Below are positions 43,067-56,469 of a DNA stretch of 64,000 bases, in pieces. The DNA comes from Boesenbergia rotunda. Its lineage: Eukaryota; Streptophyta; Magnoliopsida; Zingiberales; Zingiberaceae. How positions within the stretch are numbered: the stretch's first letter is position 1; each line of letters begins with the position of its first letter. The stretch spans positions 62,001-126,000 of the forward strand of contig JAGFNQ010007684.1 of the NCBI GenBank assembly GCA_024364735.1, given 5' to 3'. The position numbers and the translations under genes are program-made. The notes under the pieces are model-generated. The model was not told the DNA's origin. It did no database searches and saw only the letters and a list, made by a program, of their open reading frames with translations.

Positions 43067-46000
43067 AACTCCCACTTGGCCTAAAGCCAATCGCTACGGT
43101 ATCCAATACCACAGGCTCTAACATGACCCTCAAACTTGCTTTGAGGCAAGGCCTTAGTTAAAGGATCCGCTAAATTCCTTTCAGTGGGAATCTTCTCAAT
43201 TTGTATGTCATTCCTACTTATAATCTCTCTGATCAGATGATAGCGGCGAAGCACGTGTTTGGATCGCTGATGAGACCTTGGTTCCTTTGCTTGTGCAATA
43301 GCTCCATTGTTGTCACAGTAAACCGGCACTGCTTCATCAATGGTTGGAACCTCATCAAGTTTTGAGATAAACTTCTTGATCCAAACTGCTTCCGTGGTAG
43401 AATCCGCTACGGTGTCTTGTTTGGAACTTTTCCAACTTACTGCGCCTCCATTCAAAGTAAATACGTATCCAGACTGCGATTTAGAGTCATCCTTATCTGT
43501 CTGGAAACTGGCATCTGTATACCCACGTATTACCATATCTCCTTCTTCATATATTAGGAACACATCCTTAGTTCTTCTTAAGTACTTAAGGATTGTCTTA
43601 ACAGCCACTCAATGATCCATTCCTGGATCAGACTGGTATCTGCTCGTGACACTCAGAGCTACGATACACCGGGCCTAGTACATAACATAGCATACATGAT
43701 AGATCCTATCGCGGATGCATAAGGAATCTTATTCATGCAAATCCTCTCGTCTTCTGTGCGCGGACACATAGACTTTGAAAGATTGATCCCATGCCTGATG
43801 GGAAGGTAACCTTTCTTGGATTCCGACATGCTAAACCTTTTTAGCACTCGGTCTATATATGTAGACTGCGAAAGACCAAGCAACTGTTTTGATCTATCTC
43901 TATAGATGCTAATCCCAAGGATATAGGTTGCTTCTCCCAGGTCTTTCATGGAGAAAGTTTTGGACAACCAAATTTTAGTTTTCTGTAAAACTGATATATC
44001 GTTTCCTATAAGTAATATGTTATCGACATATAATACTAGGAATACGACTGCACTCCCACTAACCTTCTTGTACACACAAGGTTCGTCAGGATTTTGTGAG
44101 AAATCAAACTCTTTGATTATCTCATCAAAACGGATGTTCCAGCTCCTGGATGCTTGCTTCAGTCCATATATGGATCGTCGAAGCTTGCATACTTTGGTTT
44201 TATCAACCGATGTGAAACCTCAGGTTGTATCATGTATACATCCTTAAGCAGGTTTCCATTAAGGAAAGCTGTTTTTCACATCCATTTGCCATATCTCATA
44301 ATCATAATGAGCTGCTATGGCTAGGAGTATCTGAATGGATTTAAGCATAATTACGTTCCATGTCGGTTTTTCTTCTTGAAAACCCACTTGCACCCTATGG
44401 GTTTAATCCCTTCAGGTGGGTTAACCAAGTCCCATACTTGATTTTCGTACATGGAATCCATTTCCGACTTCATGGCCTCAAGCCATTTGTCCCTTTCTGA
44501 ATATTTTAGAACATCTTCATAACTGATAGGTTCGTCATCGCTTATGAGTAACACGTCGTTCGATTCACTTATGAGAAATTCGTATCTCTCTGGAATGTTG
44601 CGTGTCCTATCAGATCTACGAAGAGGTGGTGTTGTTTTAGGTTCAACTGATAGCTCATCATTATGAGGTATTGGTTGTGGGTCTAGACTAGGTGTTTCTG
44701 TAATGTCTATTGGAGTTTCTTGAATTTCATCAAGTTCAATGCCACTCCCACTGTTTTCTTGTAAAAGGAATTCCTTTTCCAAAAAGACATCATGCCTTGA
44801 AACAAACACCTTTTGTTCCAAGGGATGATAGAATTGGTAACCCTTCGTTTGCTTAGGGTATCCAATAAATAGACACTTATCAGACTTAGCATCCAATTTG
44901 TCTGATACAGTCCGCTTCACATAAGCCGGACAACCCCATATCTTAAGGTGAGTTAAGTGGGGTTTCTTACTATTCCATATCTCATATGGAGTAGTAGAGA
45001 CTACCTTTGTCGGGACTCTGTTTAGCAAGTAAACAGCTGTCTTTAGTGCATAGCCCCAAAAGGATTTTGGAAGAGTTGCATGATTCATCATAGACCTAAC
45101 CATGTCCATCAAGGTTCGGTTGCGCCTCTCAGATACACCATTATGCTGTGGTGTATACGGCGGAGTCCATTGGGACAATATCCCATTGTCCCTAAGATAA
45201 TCTTGAAACTTTTGACTCAAGTATTCACCACCCCGATCGGATCGAAGTATATTAATACTTTTTCCAAGCTGTTTCTCTACTTCATTTCTGAACTCTATGA
45301 ATTTCTCAAAGGCTTCAGATTTGTGTTTCATCAAGAACACATACCCGAATCGTGAGTGATTATCGATAAAGGTGATGAAGTAGCTATAGCCTCCTTGTGC
45401 AAGAGTTGACATTGGTCCACATACATCAGTATATATCAGTCCAAGCAACTCTCCCACTGGATTACCTTTTCCGAAAAAGGGTAATTTGGTCATCTTGTCT
45501 TTTAAGCATGATTCGCATGTATCAAATGAACCGGGTTCAAATGATTCCAAAATTTCACATCGGTGTAATTCGGTCATGCGTTTCTTACTTACATGGCCAA
45601 GACGGCAATGCCAAGTGTAGGAGTCTATTCGATTATCTATTCGAGCACGTTTGTTGCTAACTTCGATATTGAAAACGTCACTGGATAAATCTAACGTGTA
45701 AATACCATTGCACAAAGTTACATTCCAATAAAGAACGCCATTTAAAGTTATGTAACAACAATTGTTACTAAAAGTTAAATGATAACCCTTTTCATTCAAA
45801 TATGAAATAGATACAATGTTCTTTATCAACGAAGGAGCAAAATAACAATTATCCAATTCTAAGACACGTCCAGTGGGGAGCTTTAGCAAATATGTTCCGA
45901 TGGCAACAGCAGCAATCTTTGCTCCGTTTCCAACTCGCAAATTCGCTTCTCCTTTGACGAGTCTTCTTCTATTCCTTAGCCCCTGTATGTCATTACATAT

Positions 46001-46509
46001 ATGTGAGCTACACCCAGTATCAAGTACCCAGGTGTTTGAGGAAATAGAGTGACATTCAATAACGAAGATACTTGAAGAGGATGGGGCATCGGATGCCTTC
46101 TCTTTCAAGGACTCAAGATAAATCTTGCAGTTTCTTTGCAAATGACCCTCCTTGCCACAGTGATGGCAAGTGCCTTTTAGGGTATTTTCAGTCTTTTTGG
46201 CCTTTTCCTTCTTTCCCTTATTCTGTTCTTTGGCCTTCCTCTTAGAACCTTTCTTCGAGGAACCAACTAACAGTACCGTCTTTAGATCCTGCTTCATAGA
46301 AGGCTCTACAGTCTTCAGCAGGTTGAGCAACTCAGGAAACTGGTCTGGAGTTGCATTTCCAGGAGGACGGTTGGGAAGTTGATCTTCAAGGACATAAGCA
46401 AGCTTCTCTACCTTGAGGACAATCCTCAGGTTTCGAAGCTAGTCCATGAAGTTCGGCCCGGTCAGTTTATTGGTGTCCAAAATGGAACGCAAGTTTAGAG
46501 AAGACATGA
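43067..46509 (-). pseudogene. Cop-Y1 gag-pol, broken
   Basis: Read from ATG 46509 on the minus strand: gag N-terminus, with a Trp codon changed to a stop (FMD*LR where Y2 has FIDWLR). An in-frame deletion of about 125 codons then removes the centre of gag. Next come a CCHC knuckle (CHHCGKEGHLQRNC), protease (WVLDTGCSSHIC), an HHCC finger (WHCRLGHVSKKR), integrase core (IYTDVCGP, RSDRGGEY, HNGVSERRNRT) and the start of RT (GCKWVFKKK). Frameshifts near 44345 and 43640 separate the rest of RT, whose catalytic box reads YVDN instead of YVDD, and RNase H (GYTDASFQTD, CDNNGAI, ending SDWL). Copia domain order. Inactive. Confidence 0.88.
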
Positions 46510-48189
46510 TCGAGTGATTAATCTAGAAATACAAATTGAGTTTATGTGAGAAGAATGATTAAAGAATGTATCAACATACATTAATTAAAATTCCTATTTA
46601 TTTTTCAAATTGAATAACCCTTTTTATCAATTCGGGAGATCGTAGGAGCATCTCCAAATAGGTTGATATCCAACCATAGATAAGAGCAACCATGGCTGTG
46701 GCCATCAAGTTTTTCTTAGCTATGAAGGTAGGTAATTATACCGATTACACATTACATATATGTAACTATCACTTTATGCTATCAACTAATTGAATGTTTG
46801 CATAAATCATTGGGTTGTTAACTCATTAACAAGTATGTATCAATATACATAGCACCCAACTGCACCTCTCTTTACATCGACCTTGGCTGTGGCACAACAA
46901 ATCGATGCTCCAAGCTTAAGGCTGACCCATTAATCGAGAAATAGTTTTAATATGGTTGGAGCTCATTCAACCGTTTAGTCAGGCTTGGATGTGTCCAACA
47001 ACCAAAACTAAGGATTGACCTCTGACTCCAACTATATTATTCATAAACTAATTCCATGGTTTGAACATGTTGAGGTTCAAGTCGGGCATGGATGTGTCCA
47101 TCAACCCAAACGAGAAACAAAACTCCGGTTCTAACCATATTAATGGAAGGTGTTAGCCTTAATATTTTGTAAGGGGTTTTGGGTCTCATCCTTTCCTTTT
47201 AAGCACATTTATGACATTATGTCATGACTAACGATTTCCTTAATAAAGTATGTATGTGACTTAATTTATCAAGTCTCATTGATTAGATTAGGAACCGAAT
47301 TTCCTAATTATAATTTCATACTTTATTCAAGGAATTGTTTTGGGAAACAATTTCCTAAATTGTCATAATCAATTTCGGAAATAATATGTTTAAGACTTTG
47401 ATTTCTCTAAATCAAATCTTATTAAATTAAGAGACAATTCCCTTAATTCAATGACATATTATTTCATGAAAACTCTTTTAAGAAACTCTATAGGAAACCA
47501 TTTTCCTAATTAATTTTGGAGACAACAATATTAAGAGCATCACTCTTAAATCATATTTTATGGATTTTAATTAATTACAACAAATCGTTTTCTAAGGGTG
47601 GCTCCCCGAGGCTCAGATACCCAAAGAAAAATAATTTGTCGTAAATTCAATTTGGTTTGCTTCACAAGCATAGCCAAATTAAACATGACAATTTCATTTA
47701 AAATTGGGAAATTAAATTACAACAACTAACTTTAAATTGGACGGCTTCCCGATCCAAAATAAAGAATTTGTTTCAATTTAAATACAATTCAATTTAATTG
47801 TCAATTAATTGTCCATAAATTGTCTAGACTTTCTTAAAAGAAGTCCCCAAAATCGCGAGATTTTAAATAGGTTTTCAGAATAATTGTAAGATTCCGGTAC
47901 AAAGAAAACTTGCATATTCCAAATTGAAAATTTCTAAAATAGAAAAATTTCCAAATTGGAAGTTTCCAAAGATGGGAAGTTTTCACAATTATCATAAAAT
48001 TTAGAAACTAGGATTTTCAAAAGTTTGCGGAAATTTCATGAGGATTTCCAAACATAGAAATTCCTAATCTAAATTTATTATAATTGAAAGTTTCCATAAT
48101 TGAAAATTTTTTCCAAAATTGAGATCATGACAAAGTTTCCGCAAAACAATTATATGATTATGTCGAACACTAACCGGCTCTGATACCAC
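46510..48189 (-). other. Cop-Y1 5' leader with PBS
   Basis: A 1.7-kb untranslated leader on the minus strand, AT-rich, without a supported ORF. It has a matching leader in Cop-Y2 at 51700-53414. At its upstream end GGCTCTGATACCA (48176-48188) is the complement of the Met-tRNA primer-binding site TGGTATCAGAGCC. Confidence 0.8.
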
Positions 48190-48684
48190 TGTTGGGACCG
48201 GGTGCATGTCGACAAGGATACGAGTTCGTAAAATTTTAAATTTTTACGTGCAGCGGAAGAATTAGCATAAAATAATTTCCTAAATTATTTTAACGTATCT
48301 AGCATGCAACCTTATGATGTGTGACATAATCATAAAATAAAACTTTGCGGAAAAGTAAACTAATTTACAAGTACCTCTCGTAACTCGAAGTAAGGGACGA
48401 GATCCAACCGTAGCGTCCCTTGGAAGCTCCGCCTCTATTCGCGTCCACGCCGAGTTCTCTTCGGGATGACTTCGCAAAGTCACGAGTTTTGTGCCGACGA
48501 GAACTACTAGATTCTCAAGGCACAACTAGAAGAACAAGAGAAAAGATAGGAAACTAACCAACAAAAAACGGAATCGAATTCCGGGAAGGAGGAGTCCGCT
48601 TCTTCTTCTTCTTGTTTGGCTTCTCCTTGGTGATCCTTGCTCACGCCAACCACTTGGAGGGATGAGGGTGCGCCGCCCTAACTT
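48190..48684 (-). repeat. Cop-Y1 5' LTR, only the last 495 bp
   Basis: TGTTGGGACCGGGTGC onward matches the inner ends of the other two Cop-Y LTRs up to CCGCCCTAACTT. It then stops at the N at 48685. The remaining roughly 1.8-2 kb of LTR is absent, and the next base belongs to a reverse transcriptase reading frame. Confidence 0.85.
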
Positions 48685-48685
48685 N
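48685..48685. other. Single ambiguous base marking an assembly join
   Basis: The only N in the window. To its left is a truncated LTR, to its right the middle of a Cop-Y reverse transcriptase, so the join is not a natural element boundary. It probably stands for a gap of unknown size. Confidence 0.8.
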
Positions 48686-51600
48686 TAAAGTTTTGGACAA
48701 CCAAATTTTAACTGTCTGTAAAACTGATATATCGTTTCCTATAAGTAATATGTCATCGACATATAATACTAGGAATACGACTGCACTCCCACTAACCTTC
48801 TTGTACACACAAGGTTCGTCAGAATTTTGTGAGAAATCAAACTCTTTGATTGTCTCATCAAAACGGATGTTCCAGCTCCTAGATGCTTGCTTCAGTCCAT
48901 ATATGGATCGTCGAAGCTTGCATACTTTGGTTTTATCAACCGATATGAAACCTTCAGGTTGTATCATGTATACATCCTCAAGCAGGTTTCCATTAAGGAA
49001 AGCTGTTTTCACATCCATTTGCCATATCTCATAATCATAATGAGCTGCTATGGCTAGGAGCATCCGAATGGATTTAAGCATAGCTACCAGTGAATAGGTT
49101 TCATCATAATCAATTCCTTGTTTCTGACAATATCCTTTTGCCACTAATCTAGCCTTAAAGGTAACAACATTACCTTCCATGTCGGTTTTCTTCTTGAAAA
49201 CCCACTTGCACCCTATGGGCTTAATCCCTTTAGGTGGGTTAACCAAGTCCCATACTTGATTTTCGTACATGGAATCCATTTCTGACTTCATGGCTTCAAG
49301 CCATTTGTCCCTTTCTGAATTTTTCAGAACATCTTCATAACTGATAGGTTCGTCATCGCTTATGAGTAACACGTCATTCGATTCACTTATGAGAAATCCG
49401 TATCTCTCTGGAATATTGCGTGTCCTATCAGATCTACGAAGAGGTGGTGTCGTTTTAGGTTCAACTGATAGCTCATCATTATGAGTTATTGGTTGTGGGT
49501 CTAGACTAGGTGTCTCTGTAATGTCTATTGGAGTTTCTTGAACTTCATCAAGTTCAATGCCACTCCCACTGTTTTCTTGTAAAAGAAATTCTTTTTCCAG
49601 AAATACAGCATGCCTTGAAACAAACACCTTTTGTTCCAAGGGATGATAGAATTGGTAACCCTTCGTTTCCTTAGGGTATCCAATAAATAGACATTTATCA
49701 GACTTAGCATCCAATTTGTCTGATACAGTCCGCTTCACATAAGCAGGACAACCCCATATCTTAAGGTGAGTTAAGTGAGGTTTCTTACTATTCCATGTCT
49801 CATATGGAGTAGTAGAGACTACCTTGGTCGGGACTCTGTTTAGCAAGTAAACAACTGTCTTAAGTGCATAGCCCCAAAAGGATTTTGGAAGAGTTGCATG
49901 ATTCATCATCGACCTAACCATGTCCATTAAGGTTCGGTTGCACCTCTCAGATACACCATTATGCTGTGGTGTATACGGCGGAGTCCATTGGGACAATATC
50001 CCATTGTCCCTAAGATAATCTTGAAACTCTTGACTTAAGTATTCACCACCTCGATCGGATCGAAGTATCTTAATACTTTTGCCAAGCTGTTTCTCTACTT
50101 CATTTCTGAACTCTTTGAATTTCTCAAAAGCTTCAGATTTGTGTTTCATCAAGAACACATACCCGAATCGTGAGTGATCATCGATAAAGGTGATGAAGTA
50201 GCTATAGCCTCCTTGTGCAAGAGTTAACATTGGTCCACATACATCAGTATGTATTAGACCAAGCAATTCTCCCACTGGATTACCTTTTCCAGAAAAGGGT
50301 AATTTGGTCATCTTGCCTTTTAAGCATGATTCGCATGTATCAAATGAACCGGGTTCAAATGATTCCAGAATTCCACATCGGTGTAATTCGGTCATGCGTT
50401 CTTACTTACATGGCCAAGACGGCAATGCCAAGTGTAGGAGTCTATTCGATTATCTATTCGAGCACGTTTGTTGCTAACTTCGATATTGAAAACGTCATTG
50501 GATAAATCTAACGTGTAGATACCATTGCACAAAGTTCCATTCCCATAAAGAACGCCATTTAAAGTTATGTAACAACAATTGTTACTAAAAGTTAAATGAT
50601 AACCCTTTTCATTCAAACATGAAATAGATACAATGTTCTTTATTAATGAAGGAACAAAATAACAATTATCCAATTCTAAGATACGTCCAGTGGGGAGCTT
50701 TAGCAAATATGTTCTGATGGCAACAGCAGCAATCTTTGCTCCATTTCCAACTCGCAAATTTGCTTCTCCTTTGACGAGTCTTCTTCTATTCCTTAGCCCC
50801 TGTATGTCATTACATATATGTAAGCTACACCCAGTATCAAGTACCCAGGTATTTGAGGAAATAGAGTGACATTCAATAACGAAGATACCTGAAGAGGATG
50901 GGGCATCGGATGCCTTATTCTTCAAGGACTCAAGATAAACCTTGCAGTTTCTTCGCCAGTGACCCTCCTTGCCACAATGATGGCAAGTTCCTTTTGGTTT
51001 CTTTTCAGTCTTTTTGGCCTTTTTCTTCTTCCCTTTATTCTGTTCTTTGGCTTTCCTCTTAGAACCTTTCTTCGAGGAACCAACTAACAGTACCGTCTTT
51101 TGATCCGGCTTTACAGAAGGCTCCACAGTCTTCAGCAGGTTGAGCAACTCAGGAATGGTAGTCTCTAGTTTGTTCATCCGATAGTTCATCACAAATTGTG
51201 AATAACTTTTGGGCAAACAACTTAGAATTAAGTCAATACTTAGTTCATGATCCATTGCAAAACCGAGTGTGCTCAGTCGCTCAATGTACCCCAACATCTT
51301 TAACACAAACTGCGAGGCAGAAGTGCCTTCCTGCATCTTAGTGGTGAAGAGGAGTCTGGAGACTTCGAACCTTTCGGATCTCGCCTGCTCTTCAAACAAC
51401 TCATGAAGATGGAAGATGATGGTATAGGCATCCATATGCTCATGCTGCTTTTGCAGCTCAGGTATCATAGAGGCTAGCATGATGCAACTCGCAAGTTCAG
51501 AATCGGTCACATGTTTCTGATAGGCCATTAGCTGGTCTGGAGTTGCACCTTCTGGAGGATGGTTGGGAAGTTGATCTTCAAGGACATATGCAAGCGTCTC

Positions 51601-51699
51601 TGCCTTGAGGACTATCCTCAGTTTTCGAAGCCAGTCTATGAAGTTTGGCCCAGTCAGTTTATTGGTGTCCAAAATGGAACACAAGTTTAGAGAAGACAT
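48686..51699 (-). pseudogene. Cop-Y2 gag-pol, truncated in reverse transcriptase
   Basis: From ATG 51699 on the minus strand, gag is complete: LTGPNFIDWLRKLRIVLKAE, the capsid region, a Lys-rich stretch and CHHCGKEGHWRRNC. Protease (WVLDTGCSLHIC) and the start of the HHCC finger follow. A one-base deletion near 50400 (GCGTTCTTAC here, GCGTTTCTTAC in Y1) breaks the frame after GHVSK. The next frame runs through integrase (IHTDVCGP, RSDRGGEY, NGVSERCNRT) into RT with DVKTAFLNG and an intact YVDDILLIG. It ends at the N, so the rest of RT, RNase H and the 3' LTR are missing. Confidence 0.9.
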
Positions 51700-53414
51700 G
51701 ATCGAGTGATTAACCTAGAAATACAAATTGAGCTTATGTGAGAAGAATGATAAAGAATGTATCAATATACATTAATTAAAATTCCTATTTATTTTTCAAA
51801 TTGAATAACCCTTTTATCAATTCGAGAGATTGTAGGAACATCTCCAAATAGGTTGATATCCAACCATAGATAAGAACAACCATGGCTGTGGCCATCAAGT
51901 TATTCTTAGCTATGAAGGTAGGTAATTATACCGATTACATATCACATATATGTAACTATCACTTTATGCTATCAACTAATTGAATGTTTGCATAAATCAT
52001 TGGGTTGTTAACTCATTAACAAGTATGCGACATTATACATAGCACCCAACTGCACCTCTCTTTGCATCGACCTAGGCTGTGGCACAACAAATCGATGCTC
52101 CAAGCTTAAGGCTGACCCATTAATCAAGAAATAGTTTTAATATGGTTGGAGCTCATTCAACTATTTAGTCAGGCTTGGATGTGTCCAACAACCAAAACTA
52201 AGGATTGACCTCTGACTCCAACTATATTATTCGTAAACTAATTCCATGGTTTGAACATGTTGAGGTTCAAGCCGGGCATGGATGTGTCCATCAACCCAAA
52301 CGAGAAACAAAACTCCGATTCTAACCATATTAATGGAAGGTGTTGGCCTTAATATTTTGTAAGGGGTTTTGGGTCTCATCCTTTCTTTTCTAAGCACATT
52401 CATGACATATAATTATGTCATGACTAATGATTTCCTTAATAAAGTATGTATGTGACTTAATTTATCAAGTCCCATGAATTGAATTAGGAACCGGATTTCC
52501 TAATTCTAATTTCATACTTTATTAAAGGAATTGTTTTGGGAAAGAATTTCCTAAATTGTCATAATCAATTTCGGAAATAATATGTTTAAGACTTTGATTT
52601 CTCTAAATCAAATCTTATTAAATTAAGAGACAATTCCCTTAATTCAACCACATATTATTTTCATGAAAATCTCATTTAAGAAACTCTATAGGAAACCATT
52701 TTCCTAATTAATTTTGGAGACAACAATATGTAAGAGCATCACCTCTTAAATCATATTTTATTCATGGATTTAATTAATTACAACAAATCGTTTTCTAAGG
52801 GTGGCTCCCCGAGGCTCAGATACCCAAAGAAAAGTAATTTGTCGTAAATCCAATTTGGTCCGCTTCGGAAGCGTAACTAAATTAAACATGACAATTTCAT
52901 TTAAAATTGGGAAATTAAATTACAACAACTAACTTTAAATTGGACGGCTCCCCGAGGCTCAATCCAAAATAAAGAATTTTGTTGTCAATTTAAAAACCAA
53001 CTCAAATTTAATTGTCAATTAATTATCCATAAATTTGTCTAGACTTTCTTGAAAGAAAGTGCCCAAAATTGCGAGATTTCATAATAGGTTTTCAGAATAA
53101 TTGTAAGTTTCTGGTACAAAGAAAACTTACATATTTCCAAAATTGGAAAATTTCTAAAATAGAAAATTTCCAAAATTGGAAAGTTTCCAAAGATGGGAAG
53201 TTTTCATAATTATCATAAAATTTCAGAAACTAGGATATTTCAAACGTTTGCGAAATTTCATGAGGATTTCCAAACTTTGAAATTCCTAAATCTAAAACTT
53301 ATAATAATTGGAAAATTTCCATAATTGAAAATTTTTCCAAAATTGAGATTATGACAAAGTTTTCCGCAAAACAATCATATGATTATGTCGAACACTAACC
53401 GGCTCTGATACCAC
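51700..53414 (-). other. Cop-Y2 5' leader with PBS
   Basis: Same 1.7-kb leader as in Cop-Y1, differing by small indels. GGCTCTGATACCA at 53401-53413 is the complement of the Met-tRNA primer-binding site and abuts the 5' LTR. Confidence 0.82.
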
Positions 53415-55682
53415 TGTTGGGACCGGGCGCATGTTGACAAGGATACGGGTTCGTAAAATTTTAAATTTTTACGTGCAGCGGAAGAATTAGCATAAAATAA
53501 TTTCTCAAATTATTTTAACCACGTATCTAGCATGCAACCTTATGATGTGTGGACATGATCATAAATTAAAACTTTGCGGAAAGGTAAACTAATTTACTTT
53601 GTACCTCGCGTAACTCGAAGAAAGGGACGAGATCCAACCGTAGCGTCCCTTGGAAGCTCTGCCTCTATTCGCGTCCACGCCGAGTTCTCTTCGGGATGAC
53701 TTCGCAAAGTCACGAGTTTTGTGCCGACGAGAACTACTAGATTCTCTAAAGGCACAACTAGAAGATCAAGAGAGAAGAAAGGAAACTAACCACCAAGAAA
53801 CGGAATCTAAATTCCGGGAAGGAAGGAGACGCGATCCGCTTCTTCTTCTTCGTTGGCTCCTTCTTAGTGATGACAACTCAAGGCAATCCCTTGGATTAGG
53901 AGGGAGATACGCCAGCCCTAGGTGGGTGGACGCCGGCCCTAGGGTGAGCAAAGGGGGGCGCCGGCCCTAGGAGGAAAGGTGAAGAAGAGGGAGAGATTAA
54001 GAGAGAGAGGAAGAGAATTAATCTCTTGATTACTCAATTGGAAAGCAAGGCTTGCCTTTGGTTCCTTTATATAGTAGCCTCTCCCTTGCCCAGTCTCTCT
54101 TTTAACGGAATTTTTCATAAGAAATTTATCCTATAAATTTTCTTATGAATTATTCTGTTTAAGCCAAGTTTTATTATAACTAACTTTATAATAAAACAAA
54201 TAGATCTCTCCTTTTATTATGGAATAAATTTTACAAGAAAATTATAAATTTTCTTATTATGGAAAAATCAATTCATAATTAATTTTATAAAATTAAAATA
54301 AACCATTCCATGGATTATTTTAATTTCCATAAAAAAGAATAAATTTCTATAAATTTCTTTATACAAATTTATTTATCCATAATTTATAAAACAAATCACA
54401 CTAGATTTATTTTATTAATTAAACCAAATAAATTGGTTTCTCCCCATTATTGTGGCCGGCCAAAACAAAGAGGGTTGGCACCCTCTTTGGTCGGCCAAGC
54501 CGAGCCGAACCCATCGCGAATTAAACTCATTTAATTCGCCCAATAAGCCTTCAAAAGACTTAGCCATTTTTAGCTTCCGTTGCGCCTCTGATTAACCCAG
54601 ATTCGACTTATTCCTCTTGATCGGAAAATCCAAATTTTCAACTCGTTTTAAATTCCTCGGATTACTCGTAGTGCGTGTGACTAAATAGGCTTTCGATTTA
54701 TGTTGGCCGTCTATAATCAACTAATTATAGAACGATCATGAGTGGCACCTAGTAGTACATCATGACCCCCAATTAATCGAAAGATCAACGGTTGACCTCA
54801 GAAGTAATTCTGAAACCCTTCAGGAGCTCTAATGAATCGTGCCCCATTCCCTTCACCATCTTATACCCACTTGGTTCAGGACATGGTCTGTGTGTGTCAG
54901 TCCCCACTAGGCTGACTACGTCACACCTAGCCCAAGTAGTGTCTTTCTCATCCTTTGGATTTCTAATTACTCTCATGTATTTAAGAGACTCATACTCTAA
55001 ACATGACATGCTCTGGCCAGAGGCTTTGAGTAACAATCCGACGATAGGCCTGGCTATACATCTCCTCGCAAGGAGTGGTGAATCCTTTGTAGGCTGTTCA
55101 AACATCTTCGGGCACTTCGTCTTATACCCAATCATCCTGGGTCCACACCTCCTTGGAGATGCTTGCTTAAGATGTTAAAGTATAAATCTCCATGACCAAG
55201 ATGACTTGAACACCGCAAGTTAAAGGAACATCGCATTTAAGCTGCAGTAAGAACTTCACTGACATATCTATATAGATTACCATATGAAGTTTTACAGCTA
55301 GTCACTCCAATGAACTAGTTCCCTTAACTAGCATCCATGTTTATCTCCGGACATCCCAATGTCACCAGCCAGTGAGAATCAACTGATTAGAGAATAACCT
55401 ATGCTAGTCTCAACAGAATTGATAGTGTCCGTTTTTATCAATTCATCGACTAGTGATATTTTCAATACTTCACAATTGCACATGTAGAGATAATCACTAG
55501 TTGTGATCTCATCACAAATTCTCTTATGCTGTGAATTGTATTGCGGACATTCAATAGATGAGTTTAAGATCCCAATCAAATACACAAACATGTATACTCA
55601 AATAGTGAATTTTCATTTATTAAAATAAATGTTTACAATCATAAGGCGATTGGCTTAGGACACTTCTCTCATATCACTAACA
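53415..55682 (-). repeat. Cop-Y2 5' LTR, 2.27 kb
   Basis: On the plus strand TGTTGGGACCGGGCGC to CATATCACTAACA. A TATATAAA box (minus strand) is at 54066-54073. It lacks the 202-bp duplication of 40578-43066. The next five bases, GTTTC, are Sire-2 sequence and do not match AGTCC before the Cop-Y1 LTR. Confidence 0.9.
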
Positions 55683-55687
55683 GTTTC

Positions 55688-56469
55688 AGTGTTGAGCAGG
55701 TTGACTATGTTGACTAGGGTTGACTTTTTGACCAAGTTTGACTCAGTTGATAATGTTTGACCCAATTTGACTGTTTTAACCATGGTTTACCTAGCGTTAA
55801 GTCAGTGCCGTTCTAAACTAAATGTTTAAAGAGAATGCAGTTATTAAATGAGTTTTCATTGAATTTGTCGTCTCACCCAGTCTAGGGTTATCAATCAAGT
55901 TAGCCTTATAGGTTTTGTGAGACAGGTTTTGGTGGATAGAATAAATTAAAAAAATCTGTGATTCATTTTGAAAAACTTAATTGATTTTGAAAACAGTTGA
56001 TTTTTAATTTGAAAAATGTTTGAGTCTATAATTAACTGAAAGTTTGTGTTAGATTCGAATTTTACAAAGAATAATTTGAATTTGAAATTCAAAAATTGGC
56101 TTCCAGGTCTTGGCGAGGCACTAGGCCTTCTTTGGTCGTAGCCTTATTGGATCATCAACCCTTTCCTTGACAAAGCCTTTTAATGAAATTTCATTTTCAA
56201 AATTAAACTTTGAAAAATTCTGGTCTAACTAGTTTGGGTCTTGGATCGGTAGCTTCGGCTAGTTTCACCAGTCTAAAGAGACCAAGTATACTTGATCTTA
56301 TTAGAATTGGTTTCCCTAACGTACTATCATCTCACCTCCACCCAATACTATGTTGTTAAGTTTCAGTTAAGTTGGTTCAGTCCTTAAACTAATCATTCCT
56401 AAATCTAAGCATGGTAAATTGCAGAAATTAAATAAACAAGCAAACATGCAATTTAAGGACAAAGAAAGT
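55688..56469 (-). other. Sire-2 gag-pol spacer, truncated
   Basis: Noncoding. It matches the Sire-1 spacer in reverse over the parts around the glutamine- and leucine-free AT-rich stretch, but carries an extra run of TTGACT/TTGACC words at about 55695-55800. It is cut by the Cop-Y2 LTR. Confidence 0.55.
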
